From: an uncultured Bacteroides sp.
GTDB lineage: Bacteria > Bacteroidota > Bacteroidia > Bacteroidales > Bacteroidaceae
Reading direction: 5' to 3'
Assembly: GCA_949285075.1 (NCBI GenBank)
Contig: CASDXF010000029.1
Span: 1 to 40,803 of the forward strand
Length of the DNA: 40,803 nucleotides
The translations under genes were made by a program, and so were the position numbers. The notes beneath the pieces were generated by a model. It was not told the DNA's origin. It did not search any database and saw only the letters and a list, made by a program, of their open reading frames with translations. Below are positions 24,423 through 34,166 of this stretch, piece by piece (the stretch's first letter is position 1; the number at the start of each line of letters is the position of its first letter).

Positions 24423-25325
24423 ATGATTATAACTTACAAGTTACATGAGATAGCTCCTTACATTAATTGGATATATTTTTTCCATGCTTGGGGATTTCAA
24501 CCACGCTTCGCTACTGTAGTTAACATTCATAATTGTAACGCATGTCAAAATTCATGGCTCTCCACTTTCCCTAAAGAAGAACAGGGAAAAGCAATAGAAG
24601 CCATACAATTATTTAAAGAAGCGAACAGTTTACTTAGCACAATCAGCGCCAAGTATTGCGCAAGCGTTCTTTTTCATCTCTACGAGACGAACTCTGACGG
24701 AGATAATCTCATCATCAAAAACGAATTAGGAAAGTCTATCACCCTTCCTTTGTTACGTCAACAAACCACTCATACAGATGGACAACCTTTTCTATGTTTG
24801 AGTGACTTTATACGCCCCTTATCTTCGGGGATTCCCGATAAGATAGGAATATTCGCCTCTTGCATCAACACCAAAATGGAGCAGTTGCATGAGCAAGACC
24901 TTTACAAAAGACTGCTTGTACAAACATTAGCTGATCGGTTAGCAGAAGCAGCTACGGAAAAGGCTCATGAATATATACGAAAAGAGGTATGGGGATACGC
25001 CCCTGAAGAGAATCTGTCTATCACAGACTTGCTAGCTGAAAAATATCAAGGTATCCGTCCGGCGGTAGGCTATCCTTCTTTGCCTGACCAATCCGTCTGC
25101 TTTTTACTGGACAAGCTACTCGACATGAAACAAATAGGTATTACCCTCACAGAAAACGGAGCAATGCATCCTCACGCATCGGTATGTGGACTTATGCTTG
25201 CGCATCCCGCAGCACGCTATTTCGCCGTAGGTAAGATAGGTGAGGACCAACTGGAAGACTATGCACGACGACGAGAAAAGAGCGTGAAAGACATGAGAAA
25301 GTTCCTTGCTCAAAACCTGCAATAA
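24423..25325 (+). CDS. Free-standing MetH-type activation domain protein
   Basis: The protein is 300 residues from the ATG at 24423. I reject an in-frame TTG at 24390 because it lies inside pyrC. The C-terminal third matches the reactivation domain of B12-dependent methionine synthase: GIRPAVGYPSLPDQS, then ITLTENGAMHPHASVCGLMLAHPAARYFAVGKI and a GEDQLEDYARRR end, equivalent to the SAM-binding part of MetH. There are no homocysteine, folate or cobalamin modules, so it is a single domain. In full-length MetH this domain binds SAM and remethylates oxidised cobalamin with flavodoxin. It probably acts in trans on a MetH lacking this domain, encoded elsewhere. The N-terminal half is divergent. Confidence 0.85.
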   Translation: MIITYKLHEIAPYINWIYFFHAWGFQPRFATVVNIHNCNACQNSWLSTFPKEEQGKAIEAIQLFKEANSLLSTISAKYCASVLFHLYETNSDGDNLIIKNELGKSITLPLLRQQTTHTDGQPFLCLSDFIRPLSSGIPDKIGIFASCINTKMEQLHEQDLYKRLLVQTLADRLAEAATEKAHEYIRKEVWGYAPEENLSITDLLAEKYQGIRPAVGYPSLPDQSVCFLLDKLLDMKQIGITLTENGAMHPHASVCGLMLAHPAARYFAVGKIGEDQLEDYARRREKSVKDMRKFLAQNLQ

Positions 25326-25360
25326 TTGCCTATATTAACTGTAAAAACCGACAAGTAAGT

Positions 25361-26524
25361 ATGTTACAACGATTATTTATATTTCTACTGTTTCTTCTCA
25401 TACTGCCGGACATTTATCTATACTTCCGGTTCATCGCAAAACGTTTTTTTCATTGGTCACGCCTGCTTTATTGGCTTCCTAGCCTTTTACTTACCGCAGG
25501 ACTTCTCTATTTAGTCTATTACGGTGACCGCTCACTGGCCGTACGTAACGCTCAAGCCGTAGGGTGGTATTCCATTATTTTCTTTCTCTTTGCAGCCCCT
25601 AAACTAATAGTAGCTTTTTTCTGCTTATTAGGGGAGCCTTTCCACAAGTGGCTACACTGGCCCCGCTCTCCTTTTACCGCCGTCGGTATCGTGCTGAGCC
25701 TAGCCTGCGCATACATTATCGTCTATGGCTCTTTCTTCGGACGTACACGGTTTGAAATAAAAGAAGTGACATATACATCCAATCGAATTCCCGCCGCATT
25801 CAACGGATATCGTATCGTTCAACTGTCAGACATTCATATTGGCAGTTGGAAAGGCAACATTCAGGCTATCCAACAATTGGTAGATATGACGAATAGCTTA
25901 CACCCTGACCTGATTGTCTTTACAGGTGATCTGGTAAATCATCGAGCCAATGAGCTAGACGGTTTCCAAGACATATTATCAAAACTGAAAGCAAAAGACG
26001 GAGTTTACTCTATATTAGGCAACCATGATTATGGCCCTTATTTCCGATGGAGAAATAAACAAGACCAAGAAGCCAACTTAGAAGAGCTTAAAAAAAGGGA
26101 AACCTATATGGGATGGAAATTACTAAACAATGAACATGACCTATTAATTGCAGATGAAGACACCATTGCTTTAATAGGTGTAGAGAACGACGGAGAACCT
26201 CCTTTCTCACAATACGCTGACCTACCTAAAGCTATAGAAGGAACACAAGATATGTTTCAAATTCTCTTAAGTCATAACCCAACCCATTGGCGAAGAGAAG
26301 TCCTTCCCTTATCCAACATAGATCTAACCCTCTCCGGACATACACACGCTATGCAACTACAGATAGGTCATCATTCTCCCTCTTCATTCATTTATCCAGA
26401 ATGGGGAGGAATGTATTATGAAGGGAAAAGAGGACTGTATGTCAATGTAGGCATCGGTTACGTAGGACTGCCCTTCCGCTTCGGCGCTTGGCCTGAAATT
26501 ACACTGTTGACTCTACGGCGATAA
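25361..26524 (+). CDS. Membrane-anchored metallophosphoesterase
   Basis: This 387-residue protein has three to four N-terminal transmembrane helices (about 2-20, 36-55, 65-90 and 103-125). A calcineurin-type phosphoesterase domain then carries all the metal motifs: LSDIHIGSW, FTGDLVNH, LGNHDYG, LSHNPTHW and LSGHTHAMQLQ. The family (YkuE/YaeI-like) includes enzymes acting on lipid or UDP-linked phosphates. The substrate is unknown. It lies 35 bp after the MetH-domain gene in the same operon-like run. Confidence 0.9.
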   Translation: MLQRLFIFLLFLLILPDIYLYFRFIAKRFFHWSRLLYWLPSLLLTAGLLYLVYYGDRSLAVRNAQAVGWYSIIFFLFAAPKLIVAFFCLLGEPFHKWLHWPRSPFTAVGIVLSLACAYIIVYGSFFGRTRFEIKEVTYTSNRIPAAFNGYRIVQLSDIHIGSWKGNIQAIQQLVDMTNSLHPDLIVFTGDLVNHRANELDGFQDILSKLKAKDGVYSILGNHDYGPYFRWRNKQDQEANLEELKKRETYMGWKLLNNEHDLLIADEDTIALIGVENDGEPPFSQYADLPKAIEGTQDMFQILLSHNPTHWRREVLPLSNIDLTLSGHTHAMQLQIGHHSPSSFIYPEWGGMYYEGKRGLYVNVGIGYVGLPFRFGAWPEITLLTLRR

Positions 26525-26563
26525 CATTATGTGATTTTTATTTTCCCATTTACTAAGAACCAG

Positions 26564-26571
26564 TATCTTTG
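26564..26571 (+). promoter_or_regulatory. -7 promoter box of the PlsC-type gene
   Basis: TATCTTTG matches TAnnTTTG, 27 bp before the ATG at 26598 and inside the 73-bp gap after the phosphoesterase gene. The acyltransferase therefore has its own promoter. Confidence 0.7.
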
Positions 26572-26597
26572 CATTCTAACTCTAAAAAAACAGCTCA

Positions 26598-27350
26598 ATG
26601 AAAACAATATACTATATTTATCAAATTTGCATCGCTCTGCCTATCCTATTAGTGCTGACCATTTTGACGGCCATCGTTACCATTGTAGGCTCCTTAATAG
26701 GAGGAGCTCACTTTTGGGGGTATTATCCCGGGAAAATATGGTCACAACTAATCTGTCTTCTTCTACTCATCCCCGTAAAGGTACAAGGACAGGAAAAGCT
26801 GCACAAACGCACTTCTTATATTTTTGTTCCTAATCATCAAGGCTCGTTTGATATTTTCCTCATCTACGGGTTTATCGGGAGAAACTTTAAATGGATGATG
26901 AAAAAAAGCCTCCGGAAGATACCTTTTGTCGGTAAAGCGTGCGAAAGTGCTGGGCACATATTCGTAGACCGCTCGGGCAAAAAAATACTCGAAACTATCC
27001 GGCAAGCCAAGAACTCCCTAAAAGACGGGGTATCGCTCGTTGTATTTCCAGAAGGCGCACGAACCTTTACCGGACATATGGGGCGTTTCAAGAAAGGAGC
27101 CTTTCAGCTTGCCGTTGACCTGCAATTACCGATTGTTCCCGTTACGATTAACGGCTCATTTGACATTTTGCCCCGTACCGGCGGATGGATTAAGCGTCAC
27201 CGCATGATTATGACTATCCATGAGCCTATCCTTCCCAAAGGACAAGGACCGGAAGACGTAAAAGCCATCATGGAAGAGGCCTACGCCGCCATCGAAAACT
27301 CACTTCCCGAAAAGTATAAAGGAATGGTCAAAAATGAGGACCAAGACTAA
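26598..27350 (+). CDS. Lysophospholipid (1-acylglycerol-3-phosphate) acyltransferase
   Basis: This 250-residue PlsC-family protein has an N-terminal hydrophobic helix (about 8-35), the catalytic NHQGSFDIF (H-x4-D), a KKSLRKIPFVG stretch, and the substrate motif FPEGART. PVTINGS comes near the C-terminal part. The order and spacing are standard for the family, which adds the second acyl chain to make phosphatidic acid or acylates related lipids. Other acyl acceptors are possible in Bacteroidetes. It converges on the lolC/E-type gene with only 16 bp between the two stops and no hairpin there. Confidence 0.92.
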   Translation: MKTIYYIYQICIALPILLVLTILTAIVTIVGSLIGGAHFWGYYPGKIWSQLICLLLLIPVKVQGQEKLHKRTSYIFVPNHQGSFDIFLIYGFIGRNFKWMMKKSLRKIPFVGKACESAGHIFVDRSGKKILETIRQAKNSLKDGVSLVVFPEGARTFTGHMGRFKKGAFQLAVDLQLPIVPVTINGSFDILPRTGGWIKRHRMIMTIHEPILPKGQGPEDVKAIMEEAYAAIENSLPEKYKGMVKNEDQD

Positions 27351-27366
27351 AAGAAACCCCTATTCT

Positions 27367-28611
27367 CTATTCGTAACGTATTGAACGCGCCGGATTGATT
27401 CTCGTAATCAGGTAAGAGGGACCTATGAGTATCAGAACAGAGGCTAACAGTGTCCCCGCATTAATCAATAAGAAGAAAAGGACATTGAACGACATGGGAA
27501 CCGTATCTACGTAATATGTCTCCGGGTCGAGCTTAAACAACCCTATACGTTGTTGCAGTACGCAAAGCCCTACGCCTATAACATTTCCCCAAACCATACC
27601 TTTGCCGATTAGAAAAACGGCAAACCACAAGAAAACTTTCCGGATAGTCAGGTTATCCGCACCGAGCGCTTTCAGTACACCAATCATGTTGGTGCGCTCA
27701 ATGATTATTATCAGCAATCCTGAAATCATCGTAAATCCGGCTACACCAATCATCAAGATTAAGATAACCCACACGTTCAAGTCAAGCAAATCTAACCAAG
27801 CAAAGATCTGCGGATTAATTTCTTCAATATTACGCACATAATAAGTCCCGCCAAACGCATCCTGACACTTGTCCGTATCTAACGCAATCTGATACGTCAC
27901 ATCGTACAACTTGTCATAATCCCGCACTTGCAATTCAACACCACTTACCTGTCCGTTCTTCCAACCATTCAATCGATTTACCAGATTCAAATCTGTAAGC
28001 AAGAACAGGTTATCGTACTCTGAAAAGTTCGTCTGATAAATCCCGACAATGGTCAAGCGACGCACCCGGACATCATCCTGAATATAGTAAGTATAAATCT
28101 TATCTCCTAACTTTAACCTTAACTTATCCGCCAAGACTTTTGAGACAAGTACACTATTCGTGGATATTGAGTCACTAAACACAGGAACTTCCCCTTCTAT
28201 TAAGTACCGCTTCATGAAACTCGGATCGAACTCCGGGCCTACCCCCTTCAGTACCATTCCCTGAAAAGCGTCATCAGTCTTTATCATTCCCGGCTTAGTG
28301 GAATACCGCTGCACATGGCTCACTTCCGAGTAATTCATCAGCGCCCTCATCATGCTGTCACCGACCACAACGGGATGCGTCTCGTAAGACTCTACGGCAT
28401 CCAAATTCGTTATTTGGATGTGCGAACCGAATCCCACGACCTTATCTCTCACTTCCTTCTTAAAACCGACAACCACCGCCACGGCGATAATCATCACGGC
28501 CAACCCGATAGTGATTCCCGCCATAGCGATGAATACAGCCGGCCGTGAGACCCGCTTGCCTCCTTCACTTTCGCGATATATGCGCCGAGCGATAAAAAAA
28601 GATAGAAACAT
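27367..28611 (-). CDS. ABC transporter permease, LolC/LolE (lipoprotein-release) type
   Basis: This 414-residue protein has an N-terminal helix (about 28-50, AVFIAMAGITIGLAVMIIAV), a large periplasmic MacB-like domain and three C-terminal helices (about 275-300, 325-350 and 370-400). It is a FtsX-fold permease; residues after the first helix (VGFKKEVRDKVVGFGSHIQI) and the C-terminal LKALGADNLTIRKVFLWFAVFLIG are the LolC/E signatures. LolCDE extracts lipoproteins from the inner membrane. The ATPase (LolD) is not in the window. It is 13 bp downstream of an aminotransferase gene on the same strand, so they are likely co-transcribed. Confidence 0.88.
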   Translation of the reverse strand: MFLSFFIARRIYRESEGGKRVSRPAVFIAMAGITIGLAVMIIAVAVVVGFKKEVRDKVVGFGSHIQITNLDAVESYETHPVVVGDSMMRALMNYSEVSHVQRYSTKPGMIKTDDAFQGMVLKGVGPEFDPSFMKRYLIEGEVPVFSDSISTNSVLVSKVLADKLRLKLGDKIYTYYIQDDVRVRRLTIVGIYQTNFSEYDNLFLLTDLNLVNRLNGWKNGQVSGVELQVRDYDKLYDVTYQIALDTDKCQDAFGGTYYVRNIEEINPQIFAWLDLLDLNVWVILILMIGVAGFTMISGLLIIIIERTNMIGVLKALGADNLTIRKVFLWFAVFLIGKGMVWGNVIGVGLCVLQQRIGLFKLDPETYYVDTVPMSFNVLFFLLINAGTLLASVLILIGPSYLITRINPARSIRYE

Positions 28612-28624
28612 GGAGCTATCCTTA

Positions 28625-29827
28625 TCAAGAGTTCACTCTGCCGGGATATGCCTCCAACGCTTTCTGCAAAACGAACAATGCCCGGGTCAAATCTTCCTTC
28701 TTCAGTACATAGGCAATGCGCACCTCGTTCACTCCCGTTCCCGGCGTGGTATAGAATCCCGAGGCCGGAGCCATGAAGACCGTCTGCCCCTCATATTCAA
28801 AATCAGAAAGACACCATGCGCAAAATTTATCCGAATTATCAACCGGAAGTTTGGCGACCGTATAGAACGCTCCCATCGGGATAGGAGAATAGACACCCGG
28901 TATGCGATTGAGCCCATCTATCAGACACTTCCGTCGCTCCACGTATTCATCATAAGTTTCACGCAAATAACACTCCGGAGCATCCAATGAGGCTTCCGCC
29001 GCAATCTGGCCTATCAACGGAGGACTTAAACGGGCTTGGCAGAATTTCATGACAGCCGCCCTGACCTCCTTATTCTTGGTAATCAGCGCACCAATACGGA
29101 TACCGCATTCAGAATAACGCTTAGAAACGGAATCTATCAATACGACATTATTCTCAATTCCCTCCAAATGACAAGCTGAAATATAGGGAGAACCCGTATA
29201 GATAAACTCACGGTACACCTCATCGGAGAACAAGAAAAGGTCATATTTCTTCACCAAGTCCCTAATCTGATTCATTTCCCTGCGAGTGTACAGGTATCCC
29301 GTCGGGTTATTGGGATTGCATATCAGAATCGCTTTTGTACGCTCGTTAATCAGTTCCTCAAACTTCTCCACCTTAGGAAGCGAAAAGCCCTCCTCTATCG
29401 TGGTAGCGATAGTGCGAATCTTCGCCCCCGCAGAAATGGCAAAGGCCATGTAATTGGCGTAGGCCGGCTCGGGAACGATAATTTCATCTCCCGGATTCAG
29501 GCAGGATAAGAAGGAGAACAATACAGCTTCTGAACCTCCTGAAGTGATTATGATATCATCAGCCGTTAACTTGATATCAAATTTAGCGTAGTAACCTACC
29601 AACTTTTCCCGATAACTCCGATACCCCGCACTCGGACTGTATTCCAGAATCTTACGGTCGATATTGCGTATGGCATCAATCGCCACCTGAGGAGTAGGCA
29701 AATCCGGTTGTCCAATATTCAAATGAAACACATGAATCCCCCTTTGCTTGGCGGCATCCGCCAAAGGAGCCAGTTTTCTAATAGGAGATGCAGGCATCTC
29801 GTTTCCACGAACGGATATGGTCGGCAT
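28625..29827 (-). CDS. PLP-dependent aminotransferase, class I/II
   Basis: This 400-residue fold-type I aminotransferase has HLNIGQPDLPTP near the N-terminus, SGGSEAVLFSF for cofactor phosphate contact, NPNNPTGYLY, FSDEVYREF and the PLP-lysine region SVSKRYSECGIRIGAL. It is cytoplasmic. The family transfers amino groups among Asp, Ala, aromatic or other amino acids and 2-oxoglutarate. The lysine context (SVSKRYSECG in place of the commoner SFSKTYAMTG) suggests a Bacteroidales-specific branch, so substrate is left open. It has its own promoter box at 29879-29886. Confidence 0.9.
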   Translation of the reverse strand: MPTISVRGNEMPASPIRKLAPLADAAKQRGIHVFHLNIGQPDLPTPQVAIDAIRNIDRKILEYSPSAGYRSYREKLVGYYAKFDIKLTADDIIITSGGSEAVLFSFLSCLNPGDEIIVPEPAYANYMAFAISAGAKIRTIATTIEEGFSLPKVEKFEELINERTKAILICNPNNPTGYLYTRREMNQIRDLVKKYDLFLFSDEVYREFIYTGSPYISACHLEGIENNVVLIDSVSKRYSECGIRIGALITKNKEVRAAVMKFCQARLSPPLIGQIAAEASLDAPECYLRETYDEYVERRKCLIDGLNRIPGVYSPIPMGAFYTVAKLPVDNSDKFCAWCLSDFEYEGQTVFMAPASGFYTTPGTGVNEVRIAYVLKKEDLTRALFVLQKALEAYPGRVNS

Positions 29828-29878
29828 AATTTTATTTACAGATTATAAATTTGTATTTACTTTCTTCAATCAAAAGCG

Positions 29879-29886
29879 CAAATGTA
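29879..29886 (-). promoter_or_regulatory. -7 promoter box of the aminotransferase gene
   Basis: On the minus strand the site reads TACATTTG, an exact TAnnTTTG match 52 bp before the ATG at 29827. Confidence 0.65.
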
Positions 29887-29969
29887 CGCAATAAATCGGA
29901 TTCAGAGACATAAAAACTTTAAAAAGCTTAGTAAGGCTAAAAACTTATGGTAGGTCAGAAAGAAAATCA

Positions 29970-29977
29970 TACATTTG
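29970..29977 (+). promoter_or_regulatory. -7 promoter box of the sugar isomerase-like gene
   Basis: TACATTTG matches TAnnTTTG, 25 bp before the ATG at 30002. It is divergent from the aminotransferase promoter. Confidence 0.68.
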
Positions 29978-30001
29978 TACTACTAGATAAATAAAAAAAC
30001 A

Positions 30002-31249
30002 ATGGACACTATACATCTCATCACATTTTCTTCTCCTTTACACAAGCAAGTTTCTCTACGAGATCCACATGAAGTCATTTTAAGCGAAATTGAAAAATAT
30101 TACATTGTAAAGCTTGTCGATCATAAAGATATGAACAAGCTAGACAAGGATGACTTTAAAATCCTTTTCATCGCCACAGGAGGAGTGGAACGAATGGTAC
30201 TTCAACAATTTGAACACCTACCGCGGCCCACCGTTATGCTTGCCGACGGAATGCAGAATTCATTAGCGGCTGCATTGGAAATATCCGCATGGTTGCGTTC
30301 CAGAGGCATGAAAAGCGAAATATTACATGGGGAGCTGTCCGCAATCATACTAAGAATACGCACACTATATAACAGCTTTCGAGCGCAACGTTCATTAGCC
30401 AACAAGCGCATTGGAGTTATAGGCTCTCCCTCATCGTGGCTTATCGCAAGCAATGTAGACTATCTGCTCGCAAAACGACGATGGGAAGTAGATTATATAG
30501 ATATTCCACTCGAAACAATCTATGAATATTATCAGCAAATAACGGACAATGAAGTAGGGGCCGCATGCGCCGCCGTCGCTTCCCAAGCTCTAGCATGTCG
30601 AGAAGGAAGTCCGGAAGATTTATTGAAATCTATGCGTCTTTACAGGGCTATTAAAAAGGTATGTGAACAAGAAAAACTAGATGCGGTAACAATCAGCTGT
30701 ATAAAAGTACTGGAGCAAATCAATGTCACGGGCTATTTAGCGATGTCGCTATTAAGCGATGACGGAATTGTAGCCTGTAACGAAGGAGATTTACAGTCCG
30801 CATTTACTTTACTTGCCGTAAAAGCGATAACGGGAAAAATGGGGTTCATGGCAAACCCTTCCATGATTAACGAACGAAACAACGAACTCGTATTGTCACA
30901 TTGCTCTATAGGGCTCAAATTAACAGAGCGGTATGTCATACGTAATCACTTCGAATCCGGAAAAGGGATTGCCATTCAAGGAATGTTACCCGCAGGCAAT
31001 GTTACTATCGTAAAATGCGGAGGTGAATGCTTAGACGAATATTATCTATCCACCGGAACATTAACTGAGAATACGAATTATATTAATATGTGCCGTACGC
31101 AAGTACGTATCCGTTTAAACACACCCGTAAGTTATTTCCTAAAAAATCCATTAGGAAACCATCATGTCATGGTACAAGGAGATTATGGCAACGCACTGAA
31201 CGACTTCTTCCAAGTGAACTTATGCAAACGGACAGAGCATGCCCGATAA
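30002..31249 (+). CDS. L-fucose/L-arabinose isomerase-like protein
   Basis: This 415-residue cytoplasmic protein resembles FucI/AraA-fold sugar isomerases. An N-terminal Rossmann-like region includes ILFIATGGVERMVLQQF and IGVIGSPSSWLIAS. The C-terminal region has CNEGDLQSAFTLLAVKAITG and, 20 residues on, ELVLSHCSIG, which align with the Glu- and His-bearing metal sites of fucose isomerases. It is shorter than FucI (about 590 residues), and the middle part differs: FMANPSMINERNNE replaces the usual Asp-rich stretch. A sugar isomerase function is plausible but the substrate is unknown, and no sugar utilisation genes adjoin it. Confidence 0.7.
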   Translation: MDTIHLITFSSPLHKQVSLRDPHEVILSEIEKYYIVKLVDHKDMNKLDKDDFKILFIATGGVERMVLQQFEHLPRPTVMLADGMQNSLAAALEISAWLRSRGMKSEILHGELSAIILRIRTLYNSFRAQRSLANKRIGVIGSPSSWLIASNVDYLLAKRRWEVDYIDIPLETIYEYYQQITDNEVGAACAAVASQALACREGSPEDLLKSMRLYRAIKKVCEQEKLDAVTISCIKVLEQINVTGYLAMSLLSDDGIVACNEGDLQSAFTLLAVKAITGKMGFMANPSMINERNNELVLSHCSIGLKLTERYVIRNHFESGKGIAIQGMLPAGNVTIVKCGGECLDEYYLSTGTLTENTNYINMCRTQVRIRLNTPVSYFLKNPLGNHHVMVQGDYGNALNDFFQVNLCKRTEHAR

Positions 31250-31427
31250 TAAGACCGCTCGTCAAATAGCCCGCTATCCTCCTTGCGGAATCAAAAAACA
31301 TATTCAAAAAAGGTTCTCAAAATAAACCTGAACAAAACTTAAACAAGCTCTTAGCGGACTCTTGAAAATCTCCGGATTTTCGACAACATCTCAAAATAAC
31401 GTTATAAATGATAACGACATGAACGCT

Positions 31428-31466
31428 AAAAAAGAGGGGCATCGTTTTATGATGCTCCCCCTTTTT
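31428..31466. terminator. Bidirectional terminator between isomerase-like gene and enolase
   Basis: A run of A residues and GGGGCATC (ending 31443) pairs with GATGCTCCCC (from 31451) and a T-run, with a one-base bulge and a 7-nt loop. A-run and T-run flank the stem on both sides, which suits the two converging genes. Confidence 0.7.
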
Positions 31467-31507
31467 AACATCAAGCTACCGAAAAAGATCCGCTTTACAC
31501 CTCACAG

Positions 31508-32809
<1,302 letters not shown>

Positions 32810-32814
32810 CTACG

Positions 32815-32822
32815 CAAAAGTA
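32815..32822 (-). promoter_or_regulatory. -7 promoter box of eno
   Basis: On the minus strand the site reads TACTTTTG, an exact TAnnTTTG match 27 bp before the ATG. Confidence 0.68.
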
Positions 32823-32945
32823 TGAATTTGGCAGGAGGCGAAAAATCACCATAAATAGGGATTCTTACCCCTCTCTCCTACCAACATCTTGCTACTCCCG
32901 CTCATAGAAACAATCAACATATCCTTTTGTTCACCCGCATAAAGG

Positions 32946-33326
32946 TTAAAGCCGCCGGCCGAATGCGCCTCCCAACAACACCGCCGCCAATCCTACCGCC
33001 ACGCTCAAGAATGCGTAAAGGCAAAACGTGACGTACGAGCCGCTCTTCAGTAAATTCAGGTTTTCATTCGAGAACGTGGAAAAGGTGGTAAACCCTCCGC
33101 AAAGCCCGACCGTCAGAAACAGGCGTAACTCTGAAGAGAGCTGCCAACGCTCGGACAACGAATAAAACAGCCCGATCAAGAAGCAGCCCAACACATTAAC
33201 CGAGAAGGTTCCCCACGGGAAAAGGCTCCCGCCATCCAAAAGACGCCCATTGACGAGCAACTGTCCCCAATGGCGCAAGACGCTACCAACGCCTCCGCCT
33301 ATAAAAATCCAGAATATTTCTTTCAT
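32946..33326 (-). CDS. crcB: Fluoride ion channel CrcB/Fluc
   Basis: The protein is 126 residues when started at the ATG at 33326; a TTG five codons upstream would be before the likely transcript leader. It has four transmembrane helices with GGGVGSVLRHW near the start, GTFSVNVLGCFLIGL (the conserved Asn in helix 2) and VGLCGGFTTFSTFS (the Phe/Thr track of helix 3). These are the hallmarks of Fluc channels, which export fluoride as dual-topology dimers. A single copy is present, as expected for the homodimeric type. There is no visible fluoride riboswitch in the short leader. Confidence 0.95.
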   Translation of the reverse strand: MKEIFWIFIGGGVGSVLRHWGQLLVNGRLLDGGSLFPWGTFSVNVLGCFLIGLFYSLSERWQLSSELRLFLTVGLCGGFTTFSTFSNENLNLLKSGSYVTFCLYAFLSVAVGLAAVLLGGAFGRRL

Positions 33327-33349
33327 CACGCTATACTTCAATCAGGCGG

Positions 33350-33357
33350 CAAAGATA
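33350..33357 (-). promoter_or_regulatory. -7 promoter box of crcB
   Basis: On the minus strand the site reads TATCTTTG, an exact TAnnTTTG match, 24 bp before the ATG at 33326. This leaves a leader of under about 20 nt. Confidence 0.7.
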
Positions 33358-33422
33358 AAGAATTAAAGGATACTAAAATGTTCCATTTTTCAGATTTGCC
33401 TCCCCAAAGCATCCCGATAAAG

Positions 33423-33440
33423 GCTCCGTTTCCGGAGCCA
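33423..33440. other. Short perfect hairpin upstream of crcB
   Basis: GGCTCCG (33423-33429) and CGGAGCC (33434-33440) form a 7-bp perfect stem with a TTTC loop. It lies about 65 bp upstream of the crcB promoter on a stretch with no gene, so its purpose is unclear. ACTGCATA-type words recur just to its right (33443, 33484). Confidence 0.5.
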
Positions 33441-33530
33441 AACTGCATAAAAAACGCATAATTTCCGCATATTTTGAGACAAAACTGCATAATATGCACT
33501 CTGAGAACCGCTATGGAGGAGGTTGGAAAG

Positions 33531-33618
33531 GGCTTTCTCTCTTGCGACAAAGCGGTATCGCTCGTGAGCGGTAGCCCCATTTCTCATGAGCCACAGCCTT
33601 ATCGCTCGCAAGCGAAAG
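33531..33618. repeat. 22-bp tandem array E
   Basis: Four 22-bp units have cores at 33539 (CTCTTGCG), 33561 (CTCGTGAG), 33583 (CTCATGAG) and 33605 (CTCGCAAG), exactly 22 bp apart. Each is preceded by a GCCCCATTT/GCCTTATCG-like half. It is the same family as array D in the same orientation, more degenerate. It lies in the 840-bp gap between the divergent crcB and purF-like genes. Confidence 0.85.
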
Positions 33619-34117
33619 TCCTTTTCGATAAATCAGACGGGCATTTTACACTTTTTCACGTCTCGTTGAACAGATTTTCCGAACAGAATAAAAATGTCCA
33701 TATTATGGTATACAAGCAGATATAGCATCAATAAGTAATTCTTTTCTCATTTAAGAGATTGAAACGTCATATTATTCCTCGATTTACTAACACACTGAAT
33801 TTCGCTAATGCCTCTATACCGCATTCTTTTCGTCCGAGACGTATCTCGGCCGGAATTATCGCGTTTCTGAGGCGTTAAAATATCCCGTTTTTCATAATGG
33901 TCATTTTTTAAGATAAACGGTCTTCGGCATACCTCTCAGTTAAACACTCATCCCTCGCCCTTTTCAGGTAGACTAAAAATAGCCACATACGTTTACTCTT
34001 TCACGCACCGCCTGTATCCGCCTTGCCGTGCTTTTCGCACAAAATAGGGAAACGCCTCACAAAACAAACCCAAGCAAATTCTAAATGAACCCTAATAGGC
34101 GTATCGTGTTTTTTTTA
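33619..34117. other. Gene-free stretch upstream of the PurF-like gene
   Basis: About 500 bp without a credible reading frame on either strand. The only structure I see is a small hairpin with CCGAGA (33834-33839) and TCTCGG (33844-33849). AT-rich patches alternate with GC-rich ones. It could hold an untranslated leader, a small RNA or decayed coding DNA, but none of these can be supported from the sequence alone. Confidence 0.4.
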
Positions 34118-34125
34118 TACTTTCG
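34118..34125 (+). promoter_or_regulatory. Possible -7 promoter box of the PurF-like gene
   Basis: TACTTTCG is one mismatch from TAnnTTTG and lies 49 bp before the ATG at 34167. Confidence 0.4.
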
Positions 34126-34166
34126 CGACATCTTTTTTAGTATCACTTATAACAGAGAATAGCAAA

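Noticed and set aside
33327-33480. Fluoride riboswitch upstream of crcB
   Set aside because: The promoter box at 33350-33357 leaves under 20 nt of leader, too short for the aptamer, and no fluoride-motif sequence is visible.
33474-33725. Open frame on the plus strand over array E with a peptide containing LVSGSPISHEPQPY
   Set aside because: A similar peptide (LVSRCPISHEQLPY) occurs over array D at about 18690-18740. The likeness comes from the shared 22-bp DNA repeat; 22 is not a multiple of 3, so the frame shifts every unit, and there is no start context. It is not a gene, but it confirms that arrays D and E are related.
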